64,000 nt of DNA from Hermatobates lingyangjiaoensis (GCA_026182355.1 JAPFBL010000036.1:558001-622000); one strand, 5' to 3'. Numbered from the stretch's first letter, positions 24,927 through 36,452 are shown. Notes: generated by a model from the letters alone, not told the origin. Numbers and translations: made by a program.

Positions 24927-24960
<34 letters not shown>
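24927..24960. repeat. (GATA)n microsatellite
   Basis: About eight perfect GATA units followed by a GA-rich degenerate tail. Confidence 0.95.
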
Positions 24961-26155
24961 GAGAAAGAGAGTTAGTAAGACTGTTGTTGTTGTTTTAAAT
25001 ATTAATGGAATATAATCAATCAAACAACATGTAGTTGTACAGGTTGGACCGATGAATTAGAGTGTAGGCATCCTCAGTGGTAATGTCAGAGATGCGGCCC
25101 TCTTCAATAACTCCTGATCACGCAACGCTAATGCTAGACTCCTCCTGTCTCGCAAGCCTCCATCTTCTCTGTTTGCATAATCATTGCAACTGATACCCTT
25201 TATTATGCCATCAAACATTATTCTTAGATAAAATATAATTTATTATCTAGATAGATTTATATCAGGAAATTAAATTTTAATTATCAGCATGATATCTGGT
25301 CATAGAAAACATTGCGAGTTTTAATATTCAAAGGATATTTCTATAACAGACAAACCAATTCTCACTCAGCACTGGATTGCCAAATGTGTGCTTGCCTAAA
25401 TGTCTCTGAGCCAATGTAGTTTATTTTCAAGTAATAGGTCTAAAAATAATTTCCCAAATAATTAGTCAAATTTTTTTTTGGTTAATTGTAATTAATTTAC
25501 TCAATTGATAAACTTAAGATTGCTTATTTTGTGTGTAACATAATAAACAAGAACTGTCTTTTTTGTTATCTTCCACATAGTGTTTCTTATTTGATTGTTT
25601 ACTAGTACATTATTAACATAATCCTGCATAAGAAGTTGATCACAAATGACTGGCATTAAAAGATAATTCTTCTCAACTGGAGAAGGAATTTTAAGGGTGG
25701 CATTTTGACCAAAGCATTGTGCTTTAGATATCGTGGTTTAATATATTATTGCTTTAAGAGAATAAGCATTTTTTATTTCTAATTGAATGAGGAAATGATT
25801 AAGAAACAAATTGCATCTTAGCGCACTGGCGTCTATTTCCCACAATGGTTTCACTTAATATCAATAAATAAGTGCTGTTCCATAGCACATGATAATAAGT
25901 GCATCATTTTTAACTTATTTCAACAGGTAATACAAAAAAAATTATGAGACCATCCTATATTCATTTATTATTGACTAACTCTTGTTTCGCAAAAATATTA
26001 GAACCAAAATTTATAAAACAAAGTTATATATTGAACTAAATAATGTATCCATAATTAAAAACTATAATGTAATAAAATATATTATTGCATAATATAATAA
26101 TAATAAAATGTAAGCTTCATAAGATAGAATAAGTTTATTATATTCATATCATTAT
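24961..26155. other. No gene seen
   Basis: AT-rich, no open frame of interest and no repeat recognised. Confidence 0.5.
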
Positions 26156-26191
26156 TACCCCTGAGGTTATTATGATTTATATTATTAATAC

Positions 26192-26368
26192 GGCAAACTC
26201 TCATACTTCATACGATGATGTTGGAGTCGTTGGAGCGCTTTCGGACGTTCTCCATCTTCAATCGCAACTAACTGACTTAGTTAGTTAGCTGCGACTGAAG
26301 ATGGACAACATCCGAAAGCGCTCCAACGACTCCAACATCATTGTACGAGGTATGACGGTTTGCCGTCT
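26192..26368. mobile_element. Palindromic PLE-type pLTR pair, family B
   Basis: Arms 26192-26277 and 26283-26368 are inverted copies centred at 26280, each reading CCGAAAGCGCTCCAACGACTCC-type sequence toward its outer end. The right arm has an intact hammerhead core. The left arm has TTGAAGA in place of CTGAAGA. ACCCCTGAGGTTATTATG just upstream is shared with the 6.83-kb copy, so the repeat unit extends past the palindrome. Frames here are not coding. Confidence 0.7.
26285..26333 (+). ncRNA. Hammerhead ribozyme core, PLE family B
   Basis: CTGAAGA (26295-26301), a T, stem II GGA/TCC with loop CAACA, GAAA (26314-26317), palindromic stem III AGCGCT, then a cleavage-site C before CAACGAC. Stem I is not contiguous: GCTGCGA upstream does not pair well with CAACGAC, so activity is uncertain. 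Confidence 0.6.
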
Positions 26369-26384
26369 TAATAATATAAAGAAT

Positions 26385-26971
26385 AAGTTACGCTCTACCT
26401 TCTGAACGACTGATGATCAATTCCCGTCTCTATTCAGCCATATCTTGGATTTCGTAGTCGTTCATAAGGAATTCAGATATTCAATTAATTCATGGTCTGA
26501 TGTCTACTATTACTTGTTGATTATGATGACGGGAAATGATTCTCTGTTTTTCATACTCTCATTTACATCTGCTGCCATTCCTTTTGCAAAGGTGCCTATG
26601 TGAAACCAAAGGTGCCTGTGCCTGTATGTATGTAGATTCATACGTTCTTTTTTTCTTAGATCGACTTGGTGTTCTCAAATTTCTCAATAATAATGTCAAC
26701 TTTCATTCAAATGGCATATTTTTGAAACAAATATTAAAAAAAATATTAAAAATTATATAAGGAAATATTAAAAAAAATTACTCCCTACAAATAATAGCAA
26801 CAATGAGAAATTGGAAATCAAGAATTAAAAGAATATCTGGACTCCACGTATGCGATAACTGGATCAATTACGATTGGTACTAACTCCAGGATTAAAGACT
26901 AACCAGACATAGATTAGTCTTTACATCAGACTAAAGTTTTGGATATTTACATCAAAAATCATATATTATCG
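26385..26971. other. No gene seen
   Basis: The 74-codon frame at 26536-26760 has low-complexity, Cys/Leu-rich and then Lys/Ile-rich translation with no recognised domain. Confidence 0.5.
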
Positions 26972-27325
26972 AGGGCCAAGTTAGTTCTGTGGGAACATGC
27001 TCACCTGGAGACAGGTAGATCCATGCTTCAATACCACTCTGGTCCACGATTTATTCACGTAGGAGGTGAATAAACCTGAGCACATAATCTCTTGGAGAGG
27101 ACGTTAAGCCGTCGAGCTCGAGCGTCATGTCAGGTACTCGTTAAAGATTCTTATTGTAAATTCATTTGAGTTGTGCAAAATTTAGGACTCTCAATGTAGA
27201 ATCAACAGGTAATGTTGCTCGCCCATTACTCAAATGGGTGCCAAATAATAAATGAGCCACAATTTCCAACTCTAGAACATAGTACATTAGTGTGGGCGTT
27301 GGAAAACAAACAAACATAATAAATT
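26972..27325 (+). mobile_element. tRNA-derived SINE, diverged copy
   Basis: Same plan as the 24.5-kb copy. The tRNA-like head is decayed (GGCCAAGTTAGTTCTGTGGG, box B CTTCAATACC). The CGATTTATTCACGTAGGAGG linker and GAGAGGACGTTAAGCCGTC core are clear, and the 3' part (GTACTCGTTAAAGATTC, then AGGACTCTCAATGTAGAATC) is well kept. It ends in AAACAAACAAACATAATAAA. Confidence 0.8.
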
Positions 27326-28139
27326 ATCTGTTTATTTTACAAAAAGAAGAGTCATCCACCTGAGATAAAATAACAGAAAAACTTAATATAATGAAATATC
27401 AATAGTTGACCTATATGTTGGCCGGAAAATATGCCCTTCATAGATTATTATTTTACCGAGGATGTCAAAGTAAACAAAAATGATCACTTGGATTGAATGC
27501 TTTCTGATATCCAATAAAATAACTTTATTGGATATCACTAATTTACTTATTTACTAAGGGGTCATAGAATAATAATGGAAACAATGTGTTTATCTTTATT
27601 TTTCATCTGAGTACCTGAAAATAAGGGAATACCTGGTAATGAGTTAGTAAACAATTTGGTAATGTTTGGAACCACACAAATATTTGGCATTTTTTAGCAG
27701 TTTTCCATTATACAGCTCACTTTTAGAGGAGTGGAACTGATTAATCAAGAACAAATTAGTTAGTGGATGTCAATAACAGCCGGGTTCAATTTAGTGCAAG
27801 ATACTCAAACCAACTGTAATTACATTTGAAAGAATACTATATTTTCAAAAGGAGAATTTAAAGATTTATGTATAACATCTATTAGAAATTTTTCTACTTA
27901 GCTACTATGAATGAAAGTTATATGTGACATCAGATGAACAATGCAGACTCTCTTCATTATAAAATTTTGATCACATTCGAGTTAATTCCTGTATTTGAGG
28001 CAGTCACATTGGAATGAATAAAGATTTTTATCAAATCATACCTAACACTGTAGAAGTGTGGTATACTTCTCTATGTACGTTTATGAAGTCTATTAAATAA
28101 CTTAAAATCTGTAGTTGAATTTAGGTAAAACAATGGGAT
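27326..28139. other. No gene seen
   Basis: AT-rich with no recognised element. The duplicated ATTGGATATC near 27510 and 27532 is a short direct repeat. Confidence 0.45.
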
Positions 28140-29165
28140 GTACAGTTATAGGCAGTTATACTCGTAGATGCAGAGTGGACGAGTCCGATCAACGACCAAT
28201 GACCAACGATTCTTTCCACGCACTGTAATGCGTTTTGTAATTAGCAATTCCAGGACACGGACCTACTACTGCTGAATTTTAATACTATGGTGTTTGTGGA
28301 GTCAGTAAGTAAATGTCTGTACTCTTTTGTTAGGTATTCGGTATATATTATTTCGTCGTCATTTGGTCTTCTTGACACACAACTTGAAAAGTTGTAAGTC
28401 TAGGGTTTGTCTTTCTATTTTAACAACAGCGAATATGATGGATATGGTTGGGGAGTTCTCTGGGATAGGCTCTGAACAAGGGGGTTTGTATGAGTAGGAT
28501 TTTCGTGTCCTCATTGACCACCAGTCTATTTGTGAATTCGTCAATCGATTCTAACCTGAGGTCTCTTTCAATATCCACATTTATGGCATACCAAGGTGCC
28601 CCATCCAAAAGACGTGCACATTGATTCTGAACTAACTGTATCAGGGTTTTATTATTTCTTCTGGTTTATAACCAACCGTAGATGGTCGAGCATCCGTATG
28701 TAATGCTAGCCCTAATAATCACCTTAGAAATGAGGCTTTTTAGTACCTCAATGAGTATTCTTTGACTTCATGATAGAGTACAAATTTGACATTAGTGCCA
28801 GAACCAATTTGTATCTACTTTTTAGATGGTGTTTAAAAGTGAGCCAGTTGTCAAGTATGATACCTAGGTATTTGGCCTGGGTTTTATAAGGTATTAACTG
28901 GTGACCAATCATTACTGGAGGAGGTTGCTTGGGTGTTCCTTTACTGAATTGTAGGTGGATGCCTTTGATGGGTTGACTTCAAGTTTCCAGCTATTGAACC
29001 AGTACGAAATTTGATCAAGGCAGTTCTGTAACTTTCATGTAGGAAACTCCACACTGGTGCATTAGAAGCCACTAACATGTCATCAGCAAAAAGACCAGAA
29101 ACGATTCAGTTTTTCTGGGGAAATCGGGGAATAGAACAGCGGGAGGATGAGATTCAGTCCTCTGT
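28140..29165 (-). pseudogene. Decayed Jockey-clade LINE, RT palm to C-terminus
   Basis: On the minus strand, ADDM at about 29080 is the catalytic (F/Y)ADD box of reverse transcriptase. Next come WKLEVNPSK and, at about 28880-28830, KYLGIILDNWLTFKHHLKS, the KYLGxxLDxxLTxxxHI motif typical of Jockey/CR1 elements. At about 28610-28530 the phrase DGAPWYAINVDIERDLRL matches the GAPWYVRNxDIxRDLxI block near the Jockey C-terminus. The frames at 28359-28608 are parts of this. Stops and frameshifts break it, and the RT fingers and endonuclease are missing. Confidence 0.8.
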
Positions 29166-31448
29166 TTAATAATGTTAATAATATATCAGATTGACCAATA
29201 AATTCACATATCTGATTACTAATAAAATTAGTATATGCACATATAAACAAATGATATATACTGATTAAAATGTATGTATAGTCACATTAAATAAAAGAAA
29301 ACTTCAGCTGGTTGTTACGAGTTTGAGATTATGTTTACTTATAATAATGTGATCCCACCTTTCACTCTTACTCTTTGCACCGCAGTATTAAAATATAGAA
29401 GGTAGACTATTCCATTTTTTTAGTATTATGAGGATTACAGCTACTGAAGCAGAGCTATTTTTTGAGTGTTTTTAGCTGATATATACTCATGATTATTATT
29501 CTTGGTTTCATGAATATATGTTTTAAAACTTTTTTTTTGTATTATTACCATTTTATGTAAAACCTGTTAATATTTCAGAAACAAAATTTATAATGAATTA
29601 TAGTTATTGTAGCAATAGGAATCGAAATAGGAATCTATATCAAACCTTCTTTAAAGAATAAAGTAAAGTCCTATTCGGAAGATTTGCAGCCCATCATATT
29701 AGTCCCATCATCCTTATAATAAATCCGTTTTTAAAAAAAAAACTGTTATAATACACAAACTTTAAGCCATTATTTAAATGTACATTTTCATTCAAAAAAT
29801 GTATAAAGTTACACTTTTTGGATAAAAGGTTGTTTTGTGCAATATAAATGATTAGAAACTGCACGTTACTTATGCTTATTAAAGATTAATGATCGTGTGA
29901 ATTTTATAAAAAAATACATTTCGATTATTACATAGATAAATATTATTATTTTTTATTAATAGGTAATTGTTAATAAGCACTGAACTAGTGGCAAGTTGGT
30001 GACCATCTTCAGTAGTAAAAGCTCTAAGCCACTCTAGTGTAATTTAACATTGTTAATTGTATCAAATTAATGTGAAGGAGAAACAATGATAACATGAACA
30101 ACATTCTTGAATGTTTAAGTTTTCCTATTTAATTAATAAATTTATAAATATTATTATTAAAGAGGAAAATTTATTAAATTAGCTGACAGTTTTAAGATTT
30201 GGACATAATTTAGTCTTCAAGTTGGGGTGAAGAATAATAGAGATAAATAATTACGTAACTGGTGAGAAGAGCTTGATCATAAACTTTGTACTCGAGGGCA
30301 TTAGGGATGGCTTACTGGCATTTTTCATGACCTTCATGTCTGGTGACGTGTTGGATTACAGATCAGCTATGCACTTTGTTTTATCACTTCGACGTGAGCT
30401 TTGTCTCACTCCCTGCTCTTTATCATCTTGAAGCAACTTTAATAATTCAGTCATAAATGCTATTCCCTTCAAATGATTCTATGTGTTTGGCACAATTTGA
30501 ATCCATCTTATTTGAAGAAGGAGATAATTCAAACTGTTGTAAAACTTTTTACTGTACCCTTTGTTCGTTATAAGGTGAACAATTAAATTTTTAATAGGGA
30601 AACAAAAATAATTATAGTAACTAAATTATTCTTTCCTACTCTGAAATAATAATTGAACCATCTGTTGTTAATTATATTGTTTAGACTCACTTTTCCACCT
30701 GCATTAGTAGTACTATTTTGGAACACTACAACGAATCACAGTAAATTAATTTATTAATTTAATGAGACTAAAACTAATAAATATCCCTTTTGAGTAAACA
30801 TGGAGTAAAAATTTCAAGTAGTATTTATTATTTCTTGCTGAAGTCTCCTCCCTGTGAAATAAAGAACCAAACTGGTTCTTTCTTTAGTGATGATATGACT
30901 TAGATCATTGATATCACTATGATTGAATAAATAATGAGATCGAGAAAGGCATAAATAAAGTGAATATATTTTCTGTACATTTCGATATAATAGAGGTATT
31001 CTAAAACTATATTTGATTTCTTCATCGTATATGATTTCTAACAGTAATACCTAGTAGGTTGCATCAAGTTTCTTAATCTGTGTGATAAAAGAATATTTTA
31101 TACGCTTATATTCAAACTGTCTTTAAATCGTATTTCTAGCCAATTAAGTTTATCACTGAATCTTTTACTCACCCCTGAAGTCACATCATTTTCAAGAGTT
31201 TATAATTTAGAGAACTGATAAAATTCTACATTCTTGATATTATTGCTAATAATGTAAAGTATTTTTTTGATAAACAATTACCAAATCCTATAGTGATTTA
31301 AAAAAGTTTTATTGTTACTTCAGTGTGAAAATTGTTATGTTAAAACCCTTGGAAATAAATATCTGTCAAATGAAAAGTATCACTATTCTATTTTATAATT
31401 ATTGAACTATAATAGTTCATTAACTTCAATGAAACTCATTAATGCTAG
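29166..31448. other. No gene seen
   Basis: AT-rich, stop-rich DNA. A possible decayed copy of the dispersed 'TTATGTTTACTTATA' motif lies at 29322-29350. No other structure noted. Confidence 0.5.
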
Positions 31449-31450
31449 TC

Positions 31451-31510
31451 TGGAGCCCAGCACAATGTGCGCAAATACATTTCACCTCCTTACCCCCAAA
31501 AAAAAATATA
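31451..31510 (+). mobile_element. Retroposon 3' tail with poly(A)
   Basis: Second copy of the GGAGCCCAGCAC(T/A)ATGTGCGC...CCTCCTTACCC block, ending in eight A and then AT-rich sequence. The 88-codon frame across it (31402-31668) is not a gene. Confidence 0.65.
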
Positions 31511-32443
31511 TTATTGTTATTATTATTATAACTATTAAACAGTGTACCTCCATCTCATGGAACTTGTACGTACCTAGGTCCATTTCTGTTCCATCCTGCT
31601 TCCCTTTATCATTGATTAAACCAGCATTAGATCTTAAGTTCGTGAATGAACTTTGTAACTTTTCTTAGATAAATATATCTTCCACTTGTTTGAGGTATTA
31701 TTTTCCTAAAATCATTAATCTCTTAAAAGCGATTGTGTCACATTCATATGGAAAGTTTAAAAAAAATTTCCCTTCTTTTCAGACAGAGTCTGAATTCATC
31801 GTATGACGGTAATTGCAGCTTGTGCTATTGATGGTTAAGAAAAACATGTCCTGTTAAGTTTTGTCCATATATTTAGAATCAATCTTTCTTTTGATGATTT
31901 ATTACCTTCATTACAAATGTATGTTCAGTTAGCATAAGGTTTTAAATAAACTGAACCCTATAGTTCTAGAACAATTTGACAGATTCTTTCTTTATAAATT
32001 TAAAAAAAATACATAATTTAAAAAGTGTAGTATTGTGCAATAATGCTCCAGGTAATAAAGGATTTGTGTTACTAGATACGTTGTAAACCTGTCCACTTCC
32101 ATGGTCCTTTGTATACCCCTGTATACTCACATGAGCGCTAAATTATGTTTACCGATATAATAATTAATTTTTAACCTATCAGTATAGCTGGCATGATCAG
32201 CAATTTTGATAATAGGAAATCTACAATCTATGTTATTCTTTCTAATCATTTTGACACCCCCAAAAATATGTTATGATGAGTATTGCATCTGGTATCATAT
32301 ACGTTATATTATTAATAATTCTTTCTATATTTTTTTTTACTTTTATCTCACACAGAGACATTTCCATTTCTTATCAGTTTCAATGAATACAAACTACTTG
32401 CTTATTGATAACAATATTTAAATGAAAGACATTTAATGACATA
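31511..32443. other. No gene seen
   Basis: AT-rich upstream flank of the mariner insertion. The frame at 32206-32421 is Phe/Ile/Tyr-rich noise. Confidence 0.5.
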
Positions 32444-32445
32444 TA

Positions 32446-33369
32446 CGAGGTGTGTAAATAAAGTAGTGAGACTGGCAACGTCGCTTTCGATCTGGCAACG
32501 CTGGAGACGCGTGGCCTTGAGTAGCGTCAGGTGCACGTGTGATGCGCCTCCAGTATGAATCTGAACTCGCCACAGTCATTTGTTTGTCCGTAGCGTTGGT
32601 TTTCGTGAAATGGTTTTTTCTTGAGCGTTTTAAAAATGAGTGACCTCAAAGTTGAGCAGCGGTGTGCAATCAAATTTTGCTTCAGACTTGGACATAATGC
32701 AACCGAAACTTTTGAAAAACTTCAGGAGGCCTATGGAGAACGTGTTTTATCAAGGGCACAGGTTTTTCGGTGGTTTAAGGAATTTTCAGAAGGAAGAGAG
32801 TCGATTGAAGATGAACCACGAAGCGGAAGGCCTTCAAGTGCAAACACCGATGAAAATGTCAACAGAGTACGGAACCTTGTGCGTTCAGATCGACGCTTGA
32901 CAGTCAGAATGATCGGGGAACAGTTGAATTTGAATCACACCTCCGTTCATCACATTTTGACCAATGAATTGGAGATGAGAAAAATTTGTGCGAAAATGGT
33001 TCCGAAAAACTGTCACACTGCCATCTCAATAAACGAGTTTTTGGCCAGTAAAAACATTCCTGTTGCTCCTCAGCCTCCTTATTCACCAGACTTGAGTCCT
33101 TGTGACTTTTTCCTCTTCCCGAGATTGAAAAATCACCTCAAGGGAACTCATTTCGGGACACTACAAAACATACAAACTGCTGTAACCGACCAGCTGAAGG
33201 CCATTCCAGAATCCGAGTTCCAGCAATGCTACAATGATTGGAAGGACCGTCTCCAGCGCTGTGTGGCTTCCGAAGGGAACTATTTTGAAGGTGACAATAT
33301 CACATTGTAATTATATTTGAATAGAAAATTTAAAAAAAATCAGTCTCACTACTTTATTTATACACCTCG
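32446..33369 (+). mobile_element. Mariner transposon, complete ends, internally deleted
   Basis: Terminal inverted repeats of 29 bp (32446-32474 and 33341-33369) differ at one position. They begin CGAGGTGTGTAAATAAAG on the left. TA flanks both ends (32444-32445 and 33370-33371), the expected mariner target duplication. The 924-bp length compares with about 1.3 kb for intact mariners, the difference being a deletion in the transposase gene. With both ends intact it could be mobilised in trans. Confidence 0.95.
32636..33310 (+). CDS. Mariner transposase with in-frame central deletion
   Basis: Encodes 224 residues from the ATG at 32636 (MSDLKVEQ, the usual start). Residues about 1-55 form the first helix-turn-helix (FRLGHNATETFEKLQEAYGE, then RAQVFRWFKEF), followed by the GRP linker in DEPRSGRPSS. 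The second helix-turn-helix follows (LTVRMIGEQLNLNHTSVHHIL). Normal mariner transposases are about 345 residues. Here VPKN (about residue 124) joins directly to CHTAISINEF, so the WITGDE and HHDNA blocks with the first two catalytic aspartates are gone. The third catalytic motif survives as YSPDLSPCDFFLFP. The frame stays open from start to stop. It could bind the ends but cannot cut; it may act as an inhibitor of related transposases, which is inference. Confidence 0.9.
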   Translation: MSDLKVEQRCAIKFCFRLGHNATETFEKLQEAYGERVLSRAQVFRWFKEFSEGRESIEDEPRSGRPSSANTDENVNRVRNLVRSDRRLTVRMIGEQLNLNHTSVHHILTNELEMRKICAKMVPKNCHTAISINEFLASKNIPVAPQPPYSPDLSPCDFFLFPRLKNHLKGTHFGTLQNIQTAVTDQLKAIPESEFQQCYNDWKDRLQRCVASEGNYFEGDNITL

Positions 33370-33371
33370 TA

Positions 33372-34010
33372 CATGTTAATCTGGTACCTTTTTCATTTAT
33401 ATAAGGATTGCATACAACCAATGAATTTGATTTAGTTGGTATAAATACAACAGCAGTAGTAATTTTGTGGAACTAAGTGTGAATTTGAGGTTAAGATGTT
33501 ATGTTTTCCCGTTGAATTCATAGAGGAAAACATTTATTTTGCGGACTGAACATGTTTATTACATTACTTTTCTTGATTAGTATTTCATATAATGAGACTC
33601 CAAAGGTTTTGGATACCTCTGAGAGTTTTGTTTAATATTTCTAATAATAAGATCATTGATACTTATTTCCTTCTTTTAGAAGAAAGGTGGAAAAATTCTT
33701 TTAGCAATTAAAACTTATAACTTAAAACTTTTTCCTTCCTTCTGTAAATTAGAGAGTATTCTGTATAAACTTAATTGCAAAACCGTTAAGCAGTCCTCTT
33801 CTTACAATATTTCTGCATATTCTTTCACATTATATGCTTCTTTATTAAAAAATTCATTGAGATATCCACATATAATGACCACAATAGGGGTGGTGATACA
33901 TCTCTCTGACGACAGCTATTATTGGTCACCATTTCAGTTGTAGTGGATCCTATACTTGTAATAATTATTGTCGCGTGCAATCTTTGGCTAGTTGAGTTGA
34001 GTTGAGCAGT
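33372..34010. other. No gene seen
   Basis: AT-rich sequence with no element recognised until a GTTGAGTTGAGTTGAG run at 33991. Confidence 0.5.
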
Positions 34011-34350
34011 AGTATTTTTGTTGGCTAGTGGAGTTCAGGCAACTGTCGGGTGGCCCAGGTGCACCCGACCACTCGTTTATCCTAGTATCCTCCCACTTGG
34101 CCAGAGTCAGACAAAGTCTAAGGGGTGTGAAAGTACCAGTAAAAGGAAAAGACCTTTGTGTGTTATTTAGGGTGTATATGTCTGGTAGGTGAGCTCGGGG
34201 CCCCGGGATTCGCTACACCCCGTCAGCTGCACATATCAGCTGCCCCTGAGGTTATTAATTGTTATTATTACAATTACTATTATTAATAGCAATAGTAGGA
34301 GACCAAGCACTACGGACAAAATGCATTTCACTTAATTACCCAAAAAAAAA
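34011..34350 (+). mobile_element. Retroposon 3' region with conserved tail
   Basis: A less AT-rich block (34020-34250), containing GTGGCCCAGGTGCACCCGACC and GAGCTCGGGGCCCCGGGATTC, leads into the third copy of the dispersed tail (GGAGACCAAGCACTACG, ATGCATTTCACTTAATTACC, then A9). The upstream block may be the 3' UTR of the same element. I see no reading frame in it. Confidence 0.5.
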
Positions 34351-34351
34351 T

Positions 34352-35454
34352 TTATTATGGTTACGGTTATAATGGAGCTGGCAGTGGTGGCCGTTTCGTT
34401 TGTGATGATGGTTGTGACCATTGTTGTGATGAAGGTGATGACGATATTTTTTTTGCACTTATATGATAAAAAATGATCATAACTGATTATAACAGTCAAC
34501 TAATGCTTATATATGTACTGGCAGTTCAAAAATTATTGAAAATTTAATTTTGGCAATCAATCAGACATAAAAGATTATTATTTTGTCAAGGTCCGTATAT
34601 TCTGTATGTCATGGTAAAACATCATTCACCGATTGGCTCCAAAAAGCTAACAAGATGTAAATGAAATTGGACTGTTGGTTTGAAGTAAGCTTTGAGCAAG
34701 GTTGCTATGTGTCCTGCTGAGGTCGGCTGGGTATCCTTCTGAATTTCATTATATAATCCTGGGCCACTGCCCACCTATTAGTCCCGTCCTTCCTAAATCC
34801 CCTATTACACAAAAGTCCTTTCATTTTACCATTTGATACCTTCACTTTTTTAAAATTATCCTTAATTGTAATGCCTTTCTGAAATCCTTTTCTTGAATTT
34901 ACCACCAAATGAAGCTTAAACTTTAAACCCTTGCTTGATTTCGTAATATAAAAATGCATTTAAACTGTTAAAAACATAAAATAGTCCATAAAATAAACAA
35001 TGCAAGAATGTTTTAGCTGTCTAAGAAATAAAGCTGCAGAATGAATATCAAACAAATATCAATCAAGTTATAACCTATAATTATAAATATATTGTCCTAT
35101 TTATAATTTGAAACATGTCCAATTACAAATTTTAACTTAATATTTTGACATAATAAGATGAAGTATGATGAGAAACTTTATCAAAAGAAGGTGATACGAT
35201 TACAGTATTTAAACATTGAAATTTGTTTTAATAAATATGACTCAATTAATTAAAATTTCAAATATCAAAACTTAGAGATAAAAGTGTTCATGAGATTGCG
35301 GAAGACGATAATAATGTTGAGAAGAGGGAAGTTTTACACTGAGAGACCAAACTACAGACTGTACCTTGGAACGCCAACTGAGAGGTCAAGCAAGACCAAA
35401 GAGTAACGGATATAGAGAACAGAGTCAGAAGTGATGAGAGTTAAGAATGGGTGA
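34352..35454. other. No gene supported
   Basis: The 84-codon minus-strand frame at 34705-34959 is Lys-rich and unmatched. The rest is AT-rich with no visible repeat. Confidence 0.45.
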
Positions 35455-36055
35455 TGGAGATTACCAGAAGGCTGACTAACTGAAGGGGAGGCTGATAAAG
35501 GCTTATACATGACCCGTGAGTTAATCATCAGGTGAATCACCAGAAGGCTGACTAACTGAAGGGAGGCTGATGAAGGCTTATTCATGACCCGTGAGTTAAT
35601 CATCAGGTGAATCACCAGAAGGCTGACTAACTGAAGGGGAGGCTGATGAAGGCTTATTCATGACCCGTGAGTTAATCATCAGGTGAATCACCAGAAGGCT
35701 GACTAACTGAAGGGAGGCTGATGAGGGCTTATTCATGACCCATGAGTTAATCATCAGGTGAATCACCAGAAGGCTGACTAACTGAAATGGGAGGCTGATG
35801 AAGGCTTGCATCACCCGTGAGTTAATCATCAGGTATATAACCAGAAGTCTGACTAACTGAAAGGGTAGCTGATGAAGCCTTATGCATGACCCGTGAGTTA
35901 ATCATCAGGTGATGGCTGGTTAACTGAAGGGTAGCCTGAGGATGTTTTATACATGAACCGTGATTTAATCATCAGGTGAATCACCAGAAGTCTGGCTAAC
36001 TGAAAGGGAAGCTGATGAAACCTTATGCAGGACCCTTGAGTTAATAATAAGGTGA
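35455..36055. repeat. Satellite, about 76-bp unit, eight copies
   Basis: Tandem units contain CATGACCCGTGAGTTAATCA, CAGGTGAATCACCAGAAGG and CTGACTAACTGAAGGG in order. Spacing between successive ACCAGAAG starts is 76, 75, 76, 75 and 75 bp. The first five units are very similar; those after about 35830 diverge and one is shortened. Minus-strand frames through the array (for example 35352-35829) repeat phrases such as VIHLMINSRVM only because the DNA repeats. The one-base length alternation shifts the frame between units, so it is not protein coding. Confidence 0.9.
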
Positions 36056-36069
36056 ATGGACCCGAACTT

Positions 36070-36452
36070 TTATCCAACGTTGGAGAGTACAGTTTCTTCG
36101 GGTTTCGTGTCATATCTCTTCTGCTTATCATAGGAAGTTGCTGGCAATGTCGATCCGGTTGCTGAGTAGACTGTGTGTGAAGTTATGGCTCCATCCTTTC
36201 TATCATAGGCACTCTTTTGCGTAGCGAAGGCCCTGGACGCATAGTGAGCGGAATTTTCTTTTCTGATGTGGGGGAGATGCAGGTGATAATGGCTTCATTT
36301 GGAGCACCATAAAGAGTTTGCCATAGTGTTTTAACCGCCAGCTGAGTTGAAATTTCAACCTCCTCTTCGTTGTCGGGAAAAGATGAGTCTGAGATTACAG
36401 GAACTACCCATTCCTGAAGTATTATTCCATGAACTATCGTAGTAACGACAAA
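36070..36452 (-). pseudogene. Unidentified coding-like block in two shifted frames
   Basis: The minus strand is open for 89 codons (36452 down to the stop at 36183-36185) with strongly coding-like composition: SDSSFPDNEEEVEIS, then QLAVKTLWQTLYGAP, then MRPGPSLRKRVPMIERMEP. A second minus frame, open for 74 codons (36294 to the stop at 36070), overlaps it and continues with TSHTVYSATGSTLPATSYDK. This suggests one ancestral frame with a frameshift near 36190-36290, just before the satellite begins. No ATG opens the longer frame, so it would be an exon or a truncated piece. I do not recognise the family; a decayed transposon ORF or a captured host exon are both possible. Confidence 0.4.

Noticed and set aside
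35455..36055. CRISPR-like array
   Set aside because: Repeats are contiguous with no unique spacers, in a eukaryotic transposon-rich context; it is a satellite.
35352..36131. Repetitive protein encoded by the satellite on the minus strand
   Set aside because: Unit length is not a multiple of three and alternates by one base, so the frame shifts between units; repeated phrases reflect DNA repetition.
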